A stretch of DNA of 64,000 bases from Hemibagrus wyckioides. Lineage: Eukaryota; Chordata; Actinopteri; Siluriformes; Bagridae. Below the pieces are notes generated by a model, which did no database searches, was not told the origin of the DNA, and saw nothing but the letters and a program-made list of their open reading frames with translations. Shown here piece after piece: positions 60,511 through 64,000 of the stretch. Numbering within the stretch: the stretch's first letter is position 1; each line of letters starts with the position of its first letter. Both the position numbers and the translations under genes were made by a program. The stretch spans positions 16,761,157 through 16,825,156 of the forward strand of contig NC_080718.1 of NCBI RefSeq assembly GCF_019097595.1. Direction: 5' to 3'.

Positions 60511-61855
60511 TTCTTTTTCTTCTTTTGATATCAGGCTGGGACAACAGAACACATTGGCCAGCAGCCAGCTTCTCAGCCATAGCACTCAGCCTGTAGGTCT
60601 GAAATGGAGTCATTGTGTAGGTTCACATTCACATACTGCAGCGAAAAGCAGACCACTTTACCGCTCCATGTATTTGGAAAAGCTTTTTAGCAAATATTGG
60701 CACACCATAGTCCGCCTGCCCCTTTTGTCAATAAGGCAAGACACATCGGAGGGGGAAGAAATCAAATTTATGAAGCCCAGCAATGCAGAAACAATGAAGC
60801 ATCAGATTTCTGGGGAGTCTGGAAGTCTAATAGCTCCGTATGCTGTTCAGCGTGTTATGATATAGCCCCAGGTTTGTGCCATTTAATCTGTATGAGTGGA
60901 CTTGTGGTATTGATTGAAAAATGGCCATCTAGATTGTTTGCCTTGTGGAGAAGGACTGCATGAAGAGTAGAGGCAGTGAGGGAACAGAAGCAGTGCTTGT
61001 AAAAAGAATGATGTTGACCATCCGCAGCACTAACACGAACTGTTTGTGTAAAAGGATAAACAGAATCCAGCCAGGCTGACATAAATGTTTGCAAGTTATT
61101 TTGAGAACACACTTTTGCAGGCTCTACAAACTACATGCCTGGCTTGTCTTATTTTGCATGTGCATGTTTGTTTGTGCATCAGCTTTGAACGTCTCCGAGT
61201 TTGCTAAGCGCCACTGTTTCAGCTCCCATTCCAGAGGATAACTCTATCACTCGATGTGCTGACCTCCCTCACCCTCCCTCTCTCCTCTGCCATTGCATTT
61301 TGCAGTCTCATTACCTGCTTAAAAGATGTGGGGAGCTGTAAATATATGCTAAAACAGAGGCCAAAACTGCTGAAGAAACAAAATCCAATTTAAATGTAAT
61401 GGTGTTTAATATTTATTGAAAAATGTAAAGAACGAGACAGGCAGTGCCTAGCAGAGCAGGTTGGATTTACATAAATTGTTCTGGGAATGTTTTTGTCCTA
61501 TACTGCACATGGAGCAAAGCTTGTCAATTCGAGTGGACCACGCTGAATATTTACAGAGAGCTTTGATACAGGCACAAGGCCATCAACATCCTGAACCCCT
61601 TTCACCACATACACGGAATGACCTCTGCAGCTTGCTCTTGTTTGGGAGAATGTGTATGTTATGGCGATTTCATTTCATTATTGTTATAGCCGGGCTCTGG
61701 AGCGCAGCACCGGGGCTTTGCCCTGTAACTATTAAACTCACTGCTGTTTATGGGGGAGAGAGTGGAGGGGACTGTGTGATTTACATGCTCCTGACAGCCT
61801 GGATTGTTGTGGAGACCTCATCAGTACAGGGCTCAATTCTCTCTCTCTCATTTAC

Positions 61856-61857
<2 letters not shown>

Positions 61858-61886
<29 letters not shown>

Positions 61887-61887
61887 A
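61858..61887. repeat. (CT)n microsatellite
   Basis: About fourteen CT units, 207 bp before the exon 8 acceptor. Confidence 0.92.
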
Positions 61888-62094
61888 TTACTTCTTACCT
61901 CTATTGCTTCCCATTCCTGTTTCTCCTATTTTATTCACCTCATTCTCTCAGATTAGAAATCAATAGCAATGTTTCAGTGGCAATCCATGATATATTATAG
62001 ATTAATATATTAAGTAGATTTAAAAAAATAAACATTCAGAGGTTCAAATATTGTCTGAAATGTCTACAGTAAGCTCTTTCCTTATTCTTTCTAG

Positions 62095-62310
62095 GCTTTA
62101 TGTATGGAAGTGAGAGGTAGGAGGAAGGGGATGGCTTCGGTACTGCGCCTGTGCCAGAAGCTTCTGGAAGGGCCAGAGGAGCAAAGCTCCGAGGCAGATC
62201 GTCAATCCCTACAGCTGCTACAGGTGAACCTCGAGAGGCGCTGGGAGGCCATCGTCATTCAGGTGCTCCAATGGCAGAGTCACCTCAAGCGCACTCTGGG
62301 CCGAGACCAG
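62095..62310 (+). CDS. akap6: akap6 exon (window exon 8), end of spectrin-like repeat 3
   Basis: The exon encodes 72 codons in phase 0: ALCMEVRGRRKGMASVLRLC, then QKLLEGPEEQSSEADRQSLQ, then LLQVNLERRWEAIVIQVLQW, ending LKRTLGRDQ. The acceptor is a clean pyrimidine tract ending ttctttctag at 62094. The donor is CAG|gtcagg at 62311; a second possible donor, gttaaa five bases on, would change the phase and is less likely. RRKGMASVLRLCQ and NLERRWEAIV are strongly conserved in AKAP6, and ERRWEA holds the helix-C tryptophan of spectrin-like repeat 3. Residues 370-441 of the joined frame. The next exon lies beyond the window. Confidence 0.94.
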
Positions 62311-64000
62311 GTCAGGTTAAACATACATGACAGCTACATTTGCTTTGTCGGTAAACAGCCACCAATGTGTTATAACCATGTTCATGACGGACATCATGTG
62401 CAGTGAGAGATCTGAAAAGCCACACTAGTGAAGAAGACAAACTGCATCACCATGAATATATAATAGCCAACATAAACATTTCAGCTTCAAATCCCCTCTC
62501 GCTCATGTCTAACAGACGTAGTCAATGATGTGTGCATTGTGTGTATAAATAACCCCATGATGACACAAAGAAAACAACACTACCATCTATAGCACCTTCA
62601 GTAAATCTTATTACACTTATAGCTATTCATTTTCTCAGTATGTGTTTTACCCAGCTCTTAAACTGGCTCTATAAGGGTCAATTTATTCCTTACTCAACTC
62701 AGTAACCCACAGAGCCTAAGTGTTTTTTTTTTTTTCTCAGCTAGAAATATCGTAGCAGTAATATAGAGCAGCGCAGCTGTAATGGAGCAATAATGATGAT
62801 GTATAAGGTAGGAAATGTAGCCACATATTATTATTCAATAATACATTTTAGACTCAGTATATTACAGGGCAATAATTGACTTAATGCACTAAGTAATCAA
62901 ACACCATATAATGCGCTAACCTACAACCAGGACCTGTGTGTAGTTTGAGAACATGCAACATTCAGCCAACCACATTAGGTGTACTGCAAAATAAACAGCA
63001 CCCCCTCTCCACCACCTCCACCCCATTTCCAAAACCAAACACCCAACTACTGACTTAGAGTAACTGGATAGCAGTGGTTTAAAATGTGAGAGTTAGATTT
63101 AGGCTTTTGTTATGTAGATGCTATGCATTCCTGTGTGGCAGCAGCAGGCCTCTGTGGAGTCAGTGTGCAGCACACAGAGAAACCCAGGGACCTGTTTGTG
63201 GATGTCCACTCAGTTATCTGCTCTCATTTACACAAGCAAGACAAACGACTTGGCCCTCTCCAGCTCTGACCTTGCAGGACTGAAGAGCAATTTCACTTTG
63301 GAAAGTGTTTAGAAAAGGGGAAGAAAAATAACAGGGAAGGTCTGTTTTTGTTAATACAGTGCTCTGTGTGCAATGATAAAAATGGCCTTCTGTTGAAAGA
63401 TTTCGAAGACAAACTTTGGTTCGATTTGTTCTCCATGTTTGAGGATTGAAAAAGTTTTTCAGTTCCATACTTTTTTTTTTTATTTAAGAGCTATGTTTTA
63501 TAACGCCATTTTCTATATGAAGGTCAACAATAGAGATGGTCATTTGAAACTAACTTCAACTGATTCCCATTCAGAAATGAAAAAAAAAAAGACCTCCTTA
63601 TCTCCTTTACGCCCTGTTTACTAAGTCCTTATGACATTGCATGAGCATATTTTGCTATTCATGGCAAAGGAAGGTTATTGCGGGAATCTAGTTTTAAACT
63701 GCTTTTGGTGCAGTTGTAGTACAATGCAAGCTGAGGCAGCTGGAATAAATGATTTTCTATTTGATTACACTGATTGATTGTTCTCACTGTTGAAGGTTTT
63801 TTTTTATCATGCATTAGCAATCCAAGCTTCATCACAAGTATTTCCCTTATCAGCAAGAAGAGAATAAACAGAAATCTAATAAAAATTCATTATATGCAGT
63901 GTATGACATACAAAGCAAGTGTTAGATTTGCCAGTTTATTAGATTAATGAGATAAAAGGATAATATAAATAGACCTCTCTCATTAATAAGGAGGCAAGCA
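62311..64000. other. akap6: akap6 intron downstream of the last exon in this window
   Basis: No further akap6 exon was found: none of the open frames resembles the acidic segment that follows repeat 3 in mammals. The sequence is AT-rich with homopolymer T and A runs (near 62725, 63470 and 63580) and a C-rich stretch at 63000-63035. No transposon ends or RNA genes are recognised. Confidence 0.75.

Larger units (their letters stand above)
55195..62094. other. akap6: akap6 intron between window exons 7 and 8
   Basis: A 6.9 kb intron, phase 0, with gtaaga and ttctttctag borders. It contains a TA-TG array with an adjoining Tc1 terminus (56516-56615), a G-quadruplex motif (58858-58878), a possible tRNA-like remnant (59284-59370) and CT tracts at 60467 and 61858. 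From 56616 to 58857 it is AT-rich with no recognisable feature. No coding sequence is supported; the 179-codon open frame at 61461-62000 has no domain and includes the CT tract. Confidence 0.85.

Noticed and set aside
61461..62000. Plus-strand 179-codon open frame upstream of exon 8
   Set aside because: It runs through a CT microsatellite, has no domain and is not in phase with exon 8.
62316..62320. Alternative donor for exon 8 (GTCAG|gttaaa)
   Set aside because: It departs more from the donor consensus and would end the exon in another phase; the phase-0 donor at 62311 fits the family better.

Overview
This is a stretch of a vertebrate nuclear genome, most likely a teleost fish. The evidence is spliced exons with GT/AG borders, multi-kilobase introns, very dense (GT)n, (CT)n and (TA)n microsatellites, several degenerate Tc1-like DNA transposons and short copies derived from them (MITEs), and tRNA-derived SINEs. 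The repeat types fit an otophysan fish such as a catfish or tetra, but that placement is from memory and is weak. There is no operon, CRISPR array, prophage or bacterial gene.

The only gene I can support is akap6 (A-kinase anchoring protein 6, mAKAP), on the + strand and partial at both ends. Eight internal exons (4490-4612, 12175-12271, 14401-14579, 31478-31605, 34344-34464, 50593-50739, 54883-55194, 62095-62310) join into one uninterrupted frame of 1323 nt (441 codons). The joined frame lines up without a missing segment against the spectrin-repeat region of vertebrate AKAP6, roughly residues 760-1190 of the mammalian protein. It reads as three successive spectrin-like repeats: exons 1-3, exons 4-6 and exons 7-8. 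In mammals this region targets AKAP6 to the nuclear envelope, with the third repeat binding nesprin-1alpha. The large N-terminal exon(s) should lie upstream of base 1. The exons for the PKA, calcineurin and PDE4 sites should lie downstream of base 64000.

Layout: 1-4489 is upstream intron with two Tc1-type relics and a compound TCTA/TCTG array. 4613-12174 is intron with a LINE-like tail and a CT-TA-GT array. 12272-14400 is a short intron with a TTTC array. 14580-31477 is a 16.9 kb intron with possible conserved noncoding blocks, two LINE/SINE-like tails, a long-arm MITE, a GT minisatellite and another MITE ending 85 bp before exon 4. 31606-34343 is a short intron. 34465-50592 is a 16.1 kb intron rich in microsatellites, two further Tc1-type elements and three SINE copies. 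50740-54882 and 55195-62094 are introns with a SINE, a Tc1 terminus and a G-quadruplex motif. 62311-64000 is downstream intron.

I found no clearly new biological system. The most notable points are: GT-rich tracts in place of a polypyrimidine tract at five of the eight acceptors; an Asp/His/Pro/Gln-rich insertion inside the nesprin-binding repeat; a MITE very close to an exon; and microsatellites that start at transposon ends. Repeat-family and protein assignments rest on recall of consensus sequences, not on a search.
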